The position numbers were made by a program, and so were the translations under genes. A DNA stretch of 64,000 nucleotides from the NCBI GenBank assembly GCA_023091665.1, contig JALJCQ010000025.1, forward strand, positions 674,344 to 738,343. The letters run 5' to 3'. This DNA comes from Pythium myriotylum (Eukaryota; Oomycota; Peronosporomycetes; Pythiales; Pythiaceae). Numbering within the stretch: the first letter of the stretch is position 1; each line of letters starts with the position of its first letter. Positions 31,598-42,356 of this stretch are shown here, one piece after another. Below the pieces are notes generated by a model, which saw only the letters and a program-made list of their open reading frames with translations, did not search any database and was not told the DNA's origin.

Positions 31598-33084
31598 GGA
31601 GGAAGACGGCGTCCGAGAGCTGCGCGCGGCGGGGCGAATCGGCGAATAGCCCGAGCCAGTGGAGGGAATCGATTTGAGGTTCTTCTCTCTCTCCCCCTCC
31701 GGCGACAACCAGACGAACTGGCCTTCGCGAGGAGCCCTAGCCCGTGGGGATGTCAGGAGAAGTGGGCCGGAAGCGAGGCAGAAACGAGTCCGAAGGGTGC
31801 TGGCGGAAAGGGCAACGAGAGGTGGCGAAACGGTGGCGGAAACCAGAGGCGAGAGAGAAAAAAAAATAGAGGAAGAAAAACAAAACGCATGTCGCAGAAA
31901 ACCCCCGAGTTTGTTGATGGAGGAAAGACGAGCGAGCAGACGACCGGCGGCAAATCTCGCCGGCCCCGGTCCAAATGTAATGGCCACTTCCGACCGCCGT
32001 GTGTCACGCCTCTCCATCTCCCTCGTCAAGAAGAGGAAACCGAGGGGCGGAAAAGCGCCACGGGAGCTCAACACCTACTCTCTCCCTCGCCACGGCAGGG
32101 TTTTCGTTCTCAGAGGACCGAAACAGTATTTATATACAAATTACTACTATGAATGTCGAGAATGATAGAGTCTGACGGTTCATCTGGTGGATTTGGTCAC
32201 ACATCTGGCGTGCCATGTGCTTTGGATGCAGAGCCGCCCGTCTGACGAATACTTTCGAAAATTCGAAAAACATACATCATAATATATCCAGATTACAGAA
32301 ATATCCTCATTGAAGTTTGCGCTCCAATGGGTTCAGAGTAACAGAAACATGCATTCTTCTAAATCATTAGATACCTTTTGACCCTTGTGGATACACGACA
32401 GCAAGTTTGATGTTTGAGCTCGAGCTCGACGCCGGCCTTGGCGCTGCTCGATGGCTTTTGCCACGCATCGTTTGTTCTTGTCATCACCACTACGCAGGTG
32501 CTCGACCTTGAGCTCGTTTACAGATTCAGTGAGAGACCACATCAGCCTTAGCCGCGTGTTCAACGATCTCATTGGACTTACGAAGGTGGCGGCAATGCCT
32601 GAGTACGTGCAGAAGGACGGCAGCGAAGTTGCAGAGGTTGTAGAGCGAGTAGAGGCGCTCAATTTGAGGCCGTCGGTATTGTGGGACTTGCCGAGACAAA
32701 CTGTTAGCTGGGGTTTTATGTTTTGCACCAAATCTGCAGCTAGTGGTTGCATTGATATGGGCGGACACGCGGAAGTGCTTCATTCGCTACAAAATAGCAA
32801 ATTCATCTTCTCTTCGTTCCGCGAATCCATGCCCTCGAAGTGATAATCTTCTGAGACCCATCCCTGAGTAATTGCAGTAGGTCCAAGGTAACAACAACAC
32901 TATTCGGGAAACTCGCAGCTTCCTGGGTTTTCTTCTTGTATTCCTAGGGTTTAGACCTTGACCAGTTCGGCCTATCGCCAGCCAGCTCAGCTGTGGGTCG
33001 AGGCCCACAGCTCGGTGAGTGGGCTTTGCTCGTCCTCAGCCCACTTGATCGCCCTCCCAAGACTTATTAAGTCCGTCACTTGTC
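31598..33084. other. Gene-poor region, 1.5 kb
   Basis: The first about 550 bp are the promoter and leader of the EGF-like gene. From 32160 on, the sequence is AT-richer. Open frames of 130-140 codons on both strands at 32333-32843 overlap and have no recognisable domain; no supported gene. Confidence 0.5.
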
Positions 33085-33166
33085 CAGGATTCCCGCTACT
33101 TGCTCCAAACGCTGCACTCCCATTTCCTCCAGGGCTTCCCGACTCAGCGAGCGGGTGGATAACTCA
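33085..33166 (+). pseudogene. Decayed fragment related to the CCCH-type gene at 42357
   Basis: The stretch resembles 43197-43286 by eye: both have a twice-used 'TTCCTCCAGG.TTCC' motif and end in GAG(C/T)GGGTGGATAACTCA. It codes LPPGLPDSASGWITQ against LPPGFLDKPSGWITQ in the intact gene. Flanking similarity fades quickly, so this is a small degenerate duplicate. Confidence 0.65.
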
Positions 33167-33265
33167 GGATCTAAGGTTGCGCGGATAGGGATCTACCTTC
33201 TCATTCTCTCGCGACTGCCGAATCGCGTGTTCTACACTAACGTGGCATCGCTCTCTGACCAACAG

Positions 33266-33480
33266 ATGGCCACGCGCACACCTCACGTCGGCGTCTTCGC
33301 GTTGCTGGACTTTTTGTCGTTCGTCACGTTCTGCGCGGCTCGACCATCAGCTGCGTGGCATCTCTCCGCTCCGACAGCTCGCCTTCGTGCTGCACACGCA
33401 CCGCTCGATCGCGCAGGTCATTATGCTGCTCTGGCTGCTCTTTGCCGTGCAGCCGTCGCCCCAGCACGCGGGCGAGTGAT
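33266..33480 (+). pseudogene. Possible membrane-protein gene remnant with a frame break
   Basis: One frame gives a hydrophobic FALLDFLSFVTFCAA start. After about 33335 a different frame is protein-like (LRQLAFVLHTHRSIAQV, then MLLWLLFAVQ) and ends at a TGA near 33480. The switch suggests an indel in a dead 5' fragment. No family recognised. Confidence 0.35.
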
Positions 33481-34082
33481 CTGATGTTGTTAGTTTCGCC
33501 GAGTTCTGGGGAAAACAGAGATGACTCAAGACGCAAGATTCTATCTAGGGACGGATTACTCGTTCAAGTTCGCGTAGTGGAGCCACTCCAATTTGAAGTG
33601 ACTTCGATCTTTCCAAAAGGGGAGTCGACCTCTTCCAGTCTATGTGTTGGCTCTAAACGAGTCTCCGGCTAGTCAAGCGAGATAATGGAGCGTGCCGGAC
33701 GTCTTGTTAGTCGCGCTGCCACGCAGGGGATAAAGGTCTAAATCCTCGTGGTCGTGTTTAGAGTCTCAACTATCACGTCGGGGAGAAGCTGACCAGTGTC
33801 TTTAATGGATGAGGAGGGAACCACTTCGCATGCAACGAATTCAATTCTCATGAATGCCCTAGGGACGAATACTTTCCCAAATGCCGCGCACACTACGGTC
33901 AATTTGTGCCCTTGGGTTGACAAGATTTATAGTGATGAGGAATGAAAGCTACACGAAAGACGCGGTGTCAGCTCTGTAAATGGTAGGAAAGGTACGCGAG
34001 ATTCCGAGAATCTGGCACAATCGGATACTCACCATTCGAAACAATGTGTTCATCACGTGTACGAGTGCATCTGCTTGCTTCC
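33481..34082. other. Intergenic region, 600 bp
   Basis: No open frame worth calling and no repeat noticed; likely the 3' flank of the ankyrin-ROCO gene. Confidence 0.5.
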
Positions 34083-35035
34083 TCACGCTGTGAGCTGCAC
34101 GATAACCCGGCGCGACGCCGACGTTGACGCCGACGACGACGACGTGAGAGTGACCTCGATTGGATCACAGTGCCAGTTCTGGGCCGCGTCTTCGTCCACG
34201 ACGTTGCCTAGAAACACCTCACCTTCCCCCAAATGCCTACAGCACAACCAGTCATGACCCCCCTTCGTTAGCAGCGACACAACCTCAATCTTAATGCAGC
34301 CACAATAGCCCACGCACTTGGTGCCGAACATACGGCTGCGACGCTTGACCTGCACCGACAGCCAACACAGACGTAGCATCTCCACAGACGTCACTGACTC
34401 CACCGCCGTCGACACCGACCGCCACGACGGAGGAGACCCCCTATCAGGATTTGTCGCCGTCGCCCCGCTCGCCAGCGGCTTCCCGATCGACCCGGACGGC
34501 CCGCCATAGTACAGCTGCCAAGTGCAGTAGGTCTTGCGCCAGTCCCAGTCGCTCAAGCCCTGCACCGAGTCCACCACTAAAAGCATGCGAAAAGAGCTCT
34601 TTCTCCCCTTCGGTGATGTCGACTTCGGCGAAGACGAAGAGCCAGAAGCTGGTGGTGAGGTTGTAGACGATGTAGCAGTGGTTGAACCAGACGCCGACCG
34701 AGACGAACACGATTGATTCAACACATCCCGTGACTCCCACATTGACGGAGGTGACATGCATTCAGTCAGCTCGCCCGATAGGGTCTTGATCTCGTACTCG
34801 TGGGCCCACACGTACTCGCCTCCTTTCGTCACCGCACACCTGAGGTTTGCCACGTCCGAGATCTCCAGCACGTCCAGGCTATCATTGTATGCCTTCAGGA
34901 GGTCGCGCAACACAACCATCGAGGTCCCGGGCGATAAGCGAGTGGCCTGGGCGTGGAATCGCTGCGACGACGGCAGATCGAGCTTCTCGATGAGGTTATG
35001 AATTCGCTCCGCGTGGTCGATCTTGCTGTGAAGAC
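34083..35035 (-). CDS. C-terminal exon(s) of the ankyrin-ROCO gene
   Basis: Continues the ROCO exon after an intron at 35097-35036 (62 nt, GTGAGT...TTGCAG, phase 1), joining AVKSG to LHSKIDHAERIHNLIEKL. The frame is open to about 34083. The first about 90 residues are protein-like; from about 34740 leftwards one frame is Ser-rich while another frame of the same strand is hydrophobic, so a further intron or indel is possible. End not certain. Confidence 0.55.
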
Positions 35036-35097
35036 CTGCAAACACGAGTCCTCTCATCAGTGTGGTGACTGCTTCACGTATCCAAAAAGATACTCAC

Positions 35098-37790
35098 CAG
35101 ATTTGACCGCGTCGAGCGCCGTCTGGACAATTGGCAAAGAAAGCGCACTCCCGACCACTGTTGAACACAGAGACAGACCCTCCTGAAAACAGCACACGAC
35201 AACCTCAATACTTTGCAACCACCATATCAAAACAGCAAACAGCACCTTGAACACGCCCGCGTGACGAGCCACCAGTGGCGACCCCGTGTCAATCTCCAAC
35301 GGTTCATGAAAGCACTGACCCGACACATCGCTCATCATGCGAACGAACACCTTCTTGTTCGATGAGTCGTATTCCAGTGACCACAGCGCAGGAAACTGAC
35401 GCCGCGTATCGCCTGCGATCATCAGCCGCTTCAGCATTTCCATGCTCTTGCGGATATATGTGTTCATCTGCATGCGCTGGAACTCGGAGATGTCTTTGTT
35501 CCACGCCTTGCTCAAGAACCATTCTAGGTCTGGAGGCATCCACGGCATCTCCTCGCGAATGATATTCATGTCGCGGTTCAATGCGATTGCATCTTGAACT
35601 GCGCGCGCCAACGTCGCGACACTATGACGAGTCTCTATCGTTGCACCTTGTGTCTTCGGGTCACGTGAGCGATACACAATCGACCGCCACACCGTGTCCC
35701 CTATGTACGACTCCAACACTTTCTCCAGCTTCATCAAGTAGAACCGCATGTTGTGCCAGCTCGAATCCGTCGTCTTACCGCTCACCTCCACGCGGATTAC
35801 GTCGTGCGCAGATTCACTACCGAGCAAAGAGATAGTCGTCGCGAACTCCTTATCCAACGTCTCTAAATGGAACCCTCGAATCTTTCGCTTGACTAGCGAA
35901 GAGTGACTCGCCACAGCAAACTTCTCGAAAATCGTTTCCGACAGCTCGCTCGGTACTTCGTACTCCCAACACCACCAATGCTGTGTGAACCTGTCACACA
36001 CAGACTTCTGTGCAACTAGCGCTCGGGAGCTAGCTGGACGATCCGCTGCTTTCCAGTACGATGGCACGATGAGATCGGAAGAAGGCTGCATCGTATCAGC
36101 ATCCGCGGGGTACGCGAGCTGAAAGTGCTGCAGCAGTGTCTTGAATGCATGCACGAGACCCCTGTCCATTTCCTTCCATAATGCGAACGTCAAAAGCAGA
36201 TCGTGTGAGATGCGGCCGTCGACAGGCCATTCCCCGTCTGTTCGATTCGAGAAATCGTGACGAATCACCTCGCGAACGAGATCAATCACCAACTTCGGGT
36301 CCAAAATGATGTAGTGCATCAACTCGCCCGCATCTTCGTGTTCATACCACAAGATCTCACCAAGATCGTGGAATGTGCGCAGGATCTCCTGGCATTCTTC
36401 CATCTCCAAGCCTTCCATCTCTTTCATCAACTCGCGTTGCAAGTGGTTGGATGCCATGATCGATAGATCGACACGGTCATGATCGCTGGCTGCGAATCTT
36501 GCGGCATCGCGACGCTCCGTTACTGCACTCAACACCTTGCCGTACATCCGCCGCATCGGAAAACCGACGTCACGTGACATTATCGTGTCTTGAAGTGCCT
36601 TACGGAAGCCAAGAATCGACTCGATCCTTGTTACGTCAGCCAAAATCAAGTCTTTGGCACTGATCTGTGATAGCTTCTCCTTTAGTTCGTCAGCAACACG
36701 AGCATCTCGAGTATAGAGACGAGGTTGCTGTTCCAACCCCTTCACGTAGTCCGACTTCCACTCGGCCACACGAATCTCAAAGTCGTTCAACACTGCTCGC
36801 GCCTGTTTCGCGTCCTCGACAAGGTTTGCCTTCGTCCCAACCATTAGCAGTTGTGCATCGGGGCGGTGCGCGAGAACAGAGCGCAGCCAACGGAAGATAT
36901 TGACGCGCACAAACTGCTTCATCAACGACTCGGCCTTGTTTCGAGACTTCGTCTTGGCCACTTGCAACTTTTTCGAGTACGCTTCGAAGTCCAAGACAAA
37001 AATGAACAGTGTTCGTTTCGAGTAGAACAGCGTGTGGGCAGCGTGATACTCATTCTGGCCGGCGAAATCCCACATCATCACGTCGAGCTTTGATCGCTCG
37101 TACTCACCACCATCACTTCCACCAAGCGTATGAGCATTGAGTAAACACTTCGTCAGGTTAATACCGATAGTGCGATCTTTCTGGTGAGTGAGAAACGACT
37201 TCATCAACGTCACCGACCGTACTAGACTGGTTTTCCCCCACTGACTTGGGCCCACCATGCATACTTTGCACCGGTGAAAGAGTTCATCTTGGGCCGAGCG
37301 AGCGATATCCGCGAGAAACGCCGCGACGGATCTCTGGCCACGACTCACGGTCTCCACAGGAATGTTGGTGAGGCGTGATGCCGCGTCTCGGTGCTCGCTG
37401 GTCCAGTGCTCAATACAAGCCCGAAGACCATCGTGCCACTGATGATAACTTGCTAGCTCATTTTTGTTCGGTTTATCACCGTTCGCGTCGGTCTCAGCTT
37501 CGATACCGACAGTTACCCCGCCGAAAGTGAAATCACCATCGGGGAATGTGCATCCACGAGAGCACAAGATAAATGCCATCTTGTAGGAGTTCATCCCGGG
37601 TGGCCTCGAACAGACCAGCGCCAGCACATCCTGCGCACCATACAAGTTTTGAAAATTACCAATACAAAGTCGCGTCATTATATACCCTCGCACCTTTAAT
37701 TGATCGATGCCGAGGCCAAGGGAGAGAGCACATTCCAAAGCTTCGCCGTAACCGCTCATGATAGCGAAGTGGATGACAGTTTCCCCTCTC
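35098..37790 (-). CDS. ROCO (Roc-COR) GTPase exon of the ankyrin-ROCO gene
   Basis: About 900 aa. After the final ankyrin-like stretch (ETVIHFAIMSGYGEALECAL) comes a Roc GTPase domain: P-loop GPSQWGKTSLV, switch II DFAGQNEYHAAHTLFYS, and GTKANL where the family usually has an N/TKxD motif, a notable departure. A COR domain follows (FHDLGEILWYEHED, YIILDPKLVIDLVREV). ROCO proteins are multidomain GTPases that dimerise through COR and signal in many pathways (LRRK2 is the human example). No kinase domain is seen downstream, so this is an ankyrin-Roc-COR architecture. The ATG at 37759 is internal; the exon extends to an acceptor AG at about 37791. Confidence 0.85.
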
Positions 37791-40700
37791 TATCCATGAT
37801 ACCAGTCAGTGAAACGAGTTGGAACAAAGCAAATGTTCAGAGTACCAGAGTTGCTTTGATCGCATTCGCGCCAGAATTGACCAAAAAGCGCATTTCCCTG
37901 TCAGATCCCCTCAAAGCAGCACGATGGAGCGCCGTGCGGCCGTGCTGTTCAGTTCATTCAGCAGTCAATACACCTCTGCATCGACGATGTGCATGTGGCA
38001 AGCAAGGAGTGCCGACCTCGTCTTCTGCATCGATATCCACAAATTTGGTCAAAAACTGGAGCTCTGTCTGTGATGCCCGCGTGATACAAGCTTGGAGAAC
38101 CGAGCAGTTGTCCTGAGGAATAGCGTCAACATCACGACTCTATCCCCTTAACCTTCGATTTTGCACTCACTTTGCCCACTGCATGCACATCAGCACCAAT
38201 GTCGACAAGAAGCTGCATTGTGTCAACTTGCCCTGTACTTGCTGCTTCGTGAAGCATCGTGTTGCCATCCTACAGCAAAGACCACCCCGTGAGTTCTCAT
38301 CAAGTCTGATCCAGCACCGCACAAATCCACGCACAGTGTCTCTTGCGTCGACTGATAAACCTTGTTCAACTAGAAATTGAACTGTTTCTCGATCGCCACT
38401 TTTCGCGCCTTCGTGTAGCACTGTTCGCCGGGACTGCAACAGCACGATTCTTGTCAGGGCGAACATGCGATTATTTGGAGCACCAGACTTTACGAACTCT
38501 ACCTTGACCGTGACTGCGTGGATGTTTGCACTGTGCGCAAGAAGCGTCTTTATAATCGTGACATTGCCAGATCGGGCAGCGCTGTGTAGCACTGTGTAGC
38601 CGTCCTACGGACCGAATCACAACCAAGTCCGTCTTAGTGGTTTCTTTGTTCGAATAACAGATCTATACCGCACGTACTTCGTTCATTGCATCAGCTGCCA
38701 ATCCTTCGTCAAGCAGTAGTTGTACAATCTTGATGTCACCTCTCCTAGCTGCGACGTGGAGAAGCGTCTCCCCGCTCTATTCTCGCCGATTACAACGAAG
38801 CTGTTAGTACATAATGTACGAAACAGGTCTAAAACATCACATAGTTGGGCACCTTGCTGACTGCTTGCACTGGGAGTCCTCGATCCATTAACGACTGTAA
38901 ATTCTCGACATTTAATCGTTTTACTCCAGCGTAAAGGACTGACTTCCCGCTCTAGCGGAAAGTACGAATAGAAATTCCGCTTAGTGCTCTGTGTTTGGGT
39001 AGATGTCTGAGAGAGAAACTCACCTTGGTTACTGCGTGAATGTTGGCTCCTAAATCGATCAGAGACAGCATAATATTCGTTCGACCCCAAGTCGCTGCTT
39101 CGTATAGAGCCCCACGCCCTTCCTGACATAGCAATTCAATCAAGTACTGTCCGCTCCAAAGTGTCCGTGGTAGCATCCATACCTCATCTTCCACGTTCAC
39201 GTTAACACCAAACCCAACCAATAGCTTGACCACCTCTTCATTGCCCCCGGACCCCGCTGCATTGTGAAGTGCTGTACGCCCTCTCTACGCGGTGGATCCA
39301 AAATACAATGTTAAACTTCCCTGATTTCGGACAGACGAGTAGTCCCCTTGCACCTTGGTGACTGCGTGAATATTTGCTCCCATCTCAACCAGATACCGCA
39401 CAAGTGCAGCGCTGTCCTGACTAGACGCTTCATACAAGATCCCTTCTCCATCCTTTTGCACACTCATCAGTATACATTTTCGCGTGAATGTCGAAATCTT
39501 AAACTTACGTCATCCTGAGCGTTCACGTTTAGACCCCGCTCGACAAGAAACTTGACAACGTCAATGTCATTGTTACGGGATCCAACAGCACCATGAAGAG
39601 CTGTTCGTCCATTCTACGCGCAATATCTCTGTGAGCCAAGTAACTCAAAACGGAGAGTTGCCTTTGATTACCTCGGTGACCGCGTGAAGCTTTGCACCTT
39701 GCTCAATCAAAAACTTGACACTCTGAAGACAGCCCGACGCAGCTGCTCTGTAAAGAACCCCTTCCCCATCCTATCAGAGACATGCATTACGTTGAGAAGT
39801 ATACAGTATTGTCCTTTTCATCAACGCAATTCTCACATCGTCTAGTGCGTTGATGTCGAGGCCAAGCTCAGCCAAAAGCTTGACCATCGGAAAGTTGCCC
39901 TTTTCTTGAGCAGCGGTGTGCAGAATCGAGCCTCCCCACTGCCAAAACGACAAGGCGGATGTTATGAAAATGGAGCGCGAGTGAGAACGACATCATTACT
40001 TGCCTCTGTCTTCATATGAACGTCTGCTCCGTTCACGATCAAGTATTGGACCATCTCTCTGTGGCGTTGTCCAATCGCAATGTGGAGAGCACTGATTCCA
40101 ACCTACTTAGAAGTATCACACAAGTAAGAGATATGCATATCCAGATTGGCGATCTTAAGACTGACACGATCCCGAGCATTGACATCCACGCCACACTCGA
40201 CAAGAAACTTGACGACCTCAAAATTTCCGTTCAAAGCAGCCGCATAGAGAGCCGTGCCTCCTTGCTAAACACGCGAGCCATTTCAACATCCAGCTATTCT
40301 TTGCGGTTACGGAGAAGAGCTCACAGGGTTCGCGTGGTGGATGTCAGCGCCGTGATCAATAAGGAACTGTACTGTCTGTATAGTCCCGTGGCAGGCAGCA
40401 GCATAGAGAGCAGCGCTCCCTCTCTGTGCGAGAGAGGAAAATTGTAGTGAATGGGTCTCATACGCCAACTGTGGCTGATACATCAGGCGTACCTCATTTT
40501 TTGTGCTAGCTGTCAGTCCTTTATCGATGAGGAACTTGAGCACTTCGACTTTGCCGCTTCGAGCCCCAGCTTCCAGAATGGTGAATCCATCCTTCATTCA
40601 CACAGTCACAAAGTTGCCAACGTTAGTCACAACTCCCTTGTTCATTCCACTGAAAAGAAATTCGCATACGTCCGAGATTGCTTGCACGTCCGCGCCATTG

Positions 40701-41270
40701 TCGATAAGAAGCTGCATCACCTCGATGCTTCCTGATTTGGCGGCCTCGCTTAAAACTGGTACACCATTCTGGCATCCCAAGCCACCCTTGAGTTGTGCGA
40801 CGCATTCCACTCGCACAGAACTAGCACACCTTATCGGCAGCATCGGCTCTGAATCCCTTCTCGAGAAGGTACCGCACAGCCGCTACTTCGCCGCTTGCCG
40901 CGGCCCCATGGAGCATTGTTTTCCCCTACCAACACAACTCGATTAAGTTAGCGACTCTCTAAGTATCTGCACCCGACATCGTTCTTACGCCATACGAAAG
41001 CGCAAGTAAGTTTGCACCGCGATCGACCAGAAACTTCATGAGCTCCACGTTGCCGCTCTCCGCGGCATCGAAGAGCGGGCTCTAAAGCAACACCATTGCG
41101 TCAATTCCATCCCACGAGTCTCGGTAGTGGAACCAGCCTACAGTGTGATCATAGTTAACATCTGCGCCTTTGGCCACGAGTGCACGTGCTGCCTCCAGAT
41201 CTCCATCACTGCACGCTGCCGACAGTCGCGAGTCCAGTTCCTTGGTCGCTCCCCATGGATCTCAACCGGG
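37791..41270 (-). CDS. Ankyrin-repeat exons of the ankyrin-ROCO gene (about 20 exons, one repeat each)
   Basis: At least 19 short exons each code one ankyrin repeat, for example SPLFDAAESGNVELMKFL (near 41080), GEGILYEASSQDSAALVRYL (39450), GRGALYEAATWGRTNIM (39125) and ETLLHVAARRGDIKIVQLL (38775). In one case read in full, acceptor CTTTAG precedes AGCCCG at about 41082 and donor GTAAGAAC follows TATGGC at about 40990. Introns are about 60-80 nt. Near the start, a LSAACSDGDLEAARALVAKG repeat lies around 41230. The true ATG was not found; a tiny first exon is likely. Ankyrin repeats mediate protein binding, here presumably steering the downstream Roc-COR GTPase. Confidence 0.75.
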
Positions 41271-41915
41271 AGACGAGTGCGAATGACAATGGAGAGAGAG
41301 AGAAGAGAGGCTCCCTGCACCACACGAAGTGACTGAGTTGGGTGCCCCACTCGTCCCATCTCCTCTTCGCTCACTGGCGCCACCAAGTGACCTCTTCAGC
41401 AGCTCCGTCGGGCGATTCCGTGGGACTGAGACCTTGCCTCTCGCAACTCATCTCTCACATGAGGAAGAGGCCACTACTCAGGCGGTGTATACTAAGACGT
41501 ATACGATGTATACACACACTGTAGCCATCCTGGTCGGCTCTCCCTTCGCGTGTGGGCTCTGAACGAGTCTCCGACTACTAGTGTCCACGGAGGGTCGTGG
41601 CAAGCTTCCAGTAGTCACTTGGACAATCTCGTTCTTTTCACCAGTCGCTCCGATGATATTCACCACAACCCTGGTTAGTTTTGTTATGTGGTGTCTATTG
41701 CCATGATCCATGGGGGAATCTGAGCACTTGGATCTCGCCGCTGTCGTTATAGCGATTGCATACACCAGAGACAAGTTTAACGTGCTAGGACTCGGGTAGA
41801 CGAGAGGTCCAAGAGCACAGGCTTCTTGCTGCAGAAAGTGCGCAGCTGCAACTTTTTTCACTCTCAGCACCAACGCGGCGCATTGTGCTTTTAATTCTAC
41901 GGCGCCAATCCAACG

Positions 41916-41953
<38 letters not shown>

Positions 41954-42356
41954 CCGCAGTTGCCGTCGCGCGCATACCATCGAAAACTCCAAATATCGGT
42001 GCCACGGCCGACCAGAACCGCTATGAGCTCCTCATCCACCAGCATGGCCAGGCACTGAAACCACAGCCACGATGTCAGAACCACGCCTGACACATATCAG
42101 GATACGGGCACGCGGCCATTGTCGCACTCGGTCGATACTAACGCGCCCTTTGGCCAAGAGTGCACGCACCCCTGTGAGACAAAGTGGTGAGGGTATTAGT
42201 GGGCTCCCCACCCTCGGAGCTGCTGACCAGCGTCTTCAAGATGGGCACCCTCACACGTCGCAGACACCACTTCAACCGCCTGCGATTCAGTGGTCCACGC
42301 CATTCCGCACAGCGTCCTGGAAATATCCTCTCTGGAATGACGCGGGTCATTTCCCC
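41271..42356. other. Upstream region with poly-C run and ankyrin-exon debris
   Basis: Divergent space between the ankyrin-ROCO gene and the CCCH-type gene. Contains the poly-C run and a stretch at about 42140-42172 resembling the first ankyrin exon ('CTTTGGCCAAGAGTGCACG' against 'CTTTGGCCACGAGTGCACG' near 41168), so debris of a duplicated ankyrin gene may be present. Confidence 0.5.
41917..41952. repeat. 36-nt poly-C homopolymer
   Basis: Thirty-six consecutive C residues on the + strand. The minus strand would be a long G-run able to form quadruplexes. Exact length is unreliable in most sequencing data. Confidence 0.9.

Noticed and set aside
30335..32074. 159-residue N-terminal extension of the EGF-like protein
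   Set aside because: The extension has random composition and would bury an excellent signal peptide that starts at 31597.
32333..32843. Overlapping 130-140-codon ORFs on both strands
   Set aside because: No domain, no paralogue in the window and no clear codon bias; not supported as genes.
42072..42356. Upstream in-frame ATG of the CCCH-type gene
   Set aside because: The intervening 95 residues overlap ankyrin-gene debris and are not protein-like; the ATG at 42357 has a better context.
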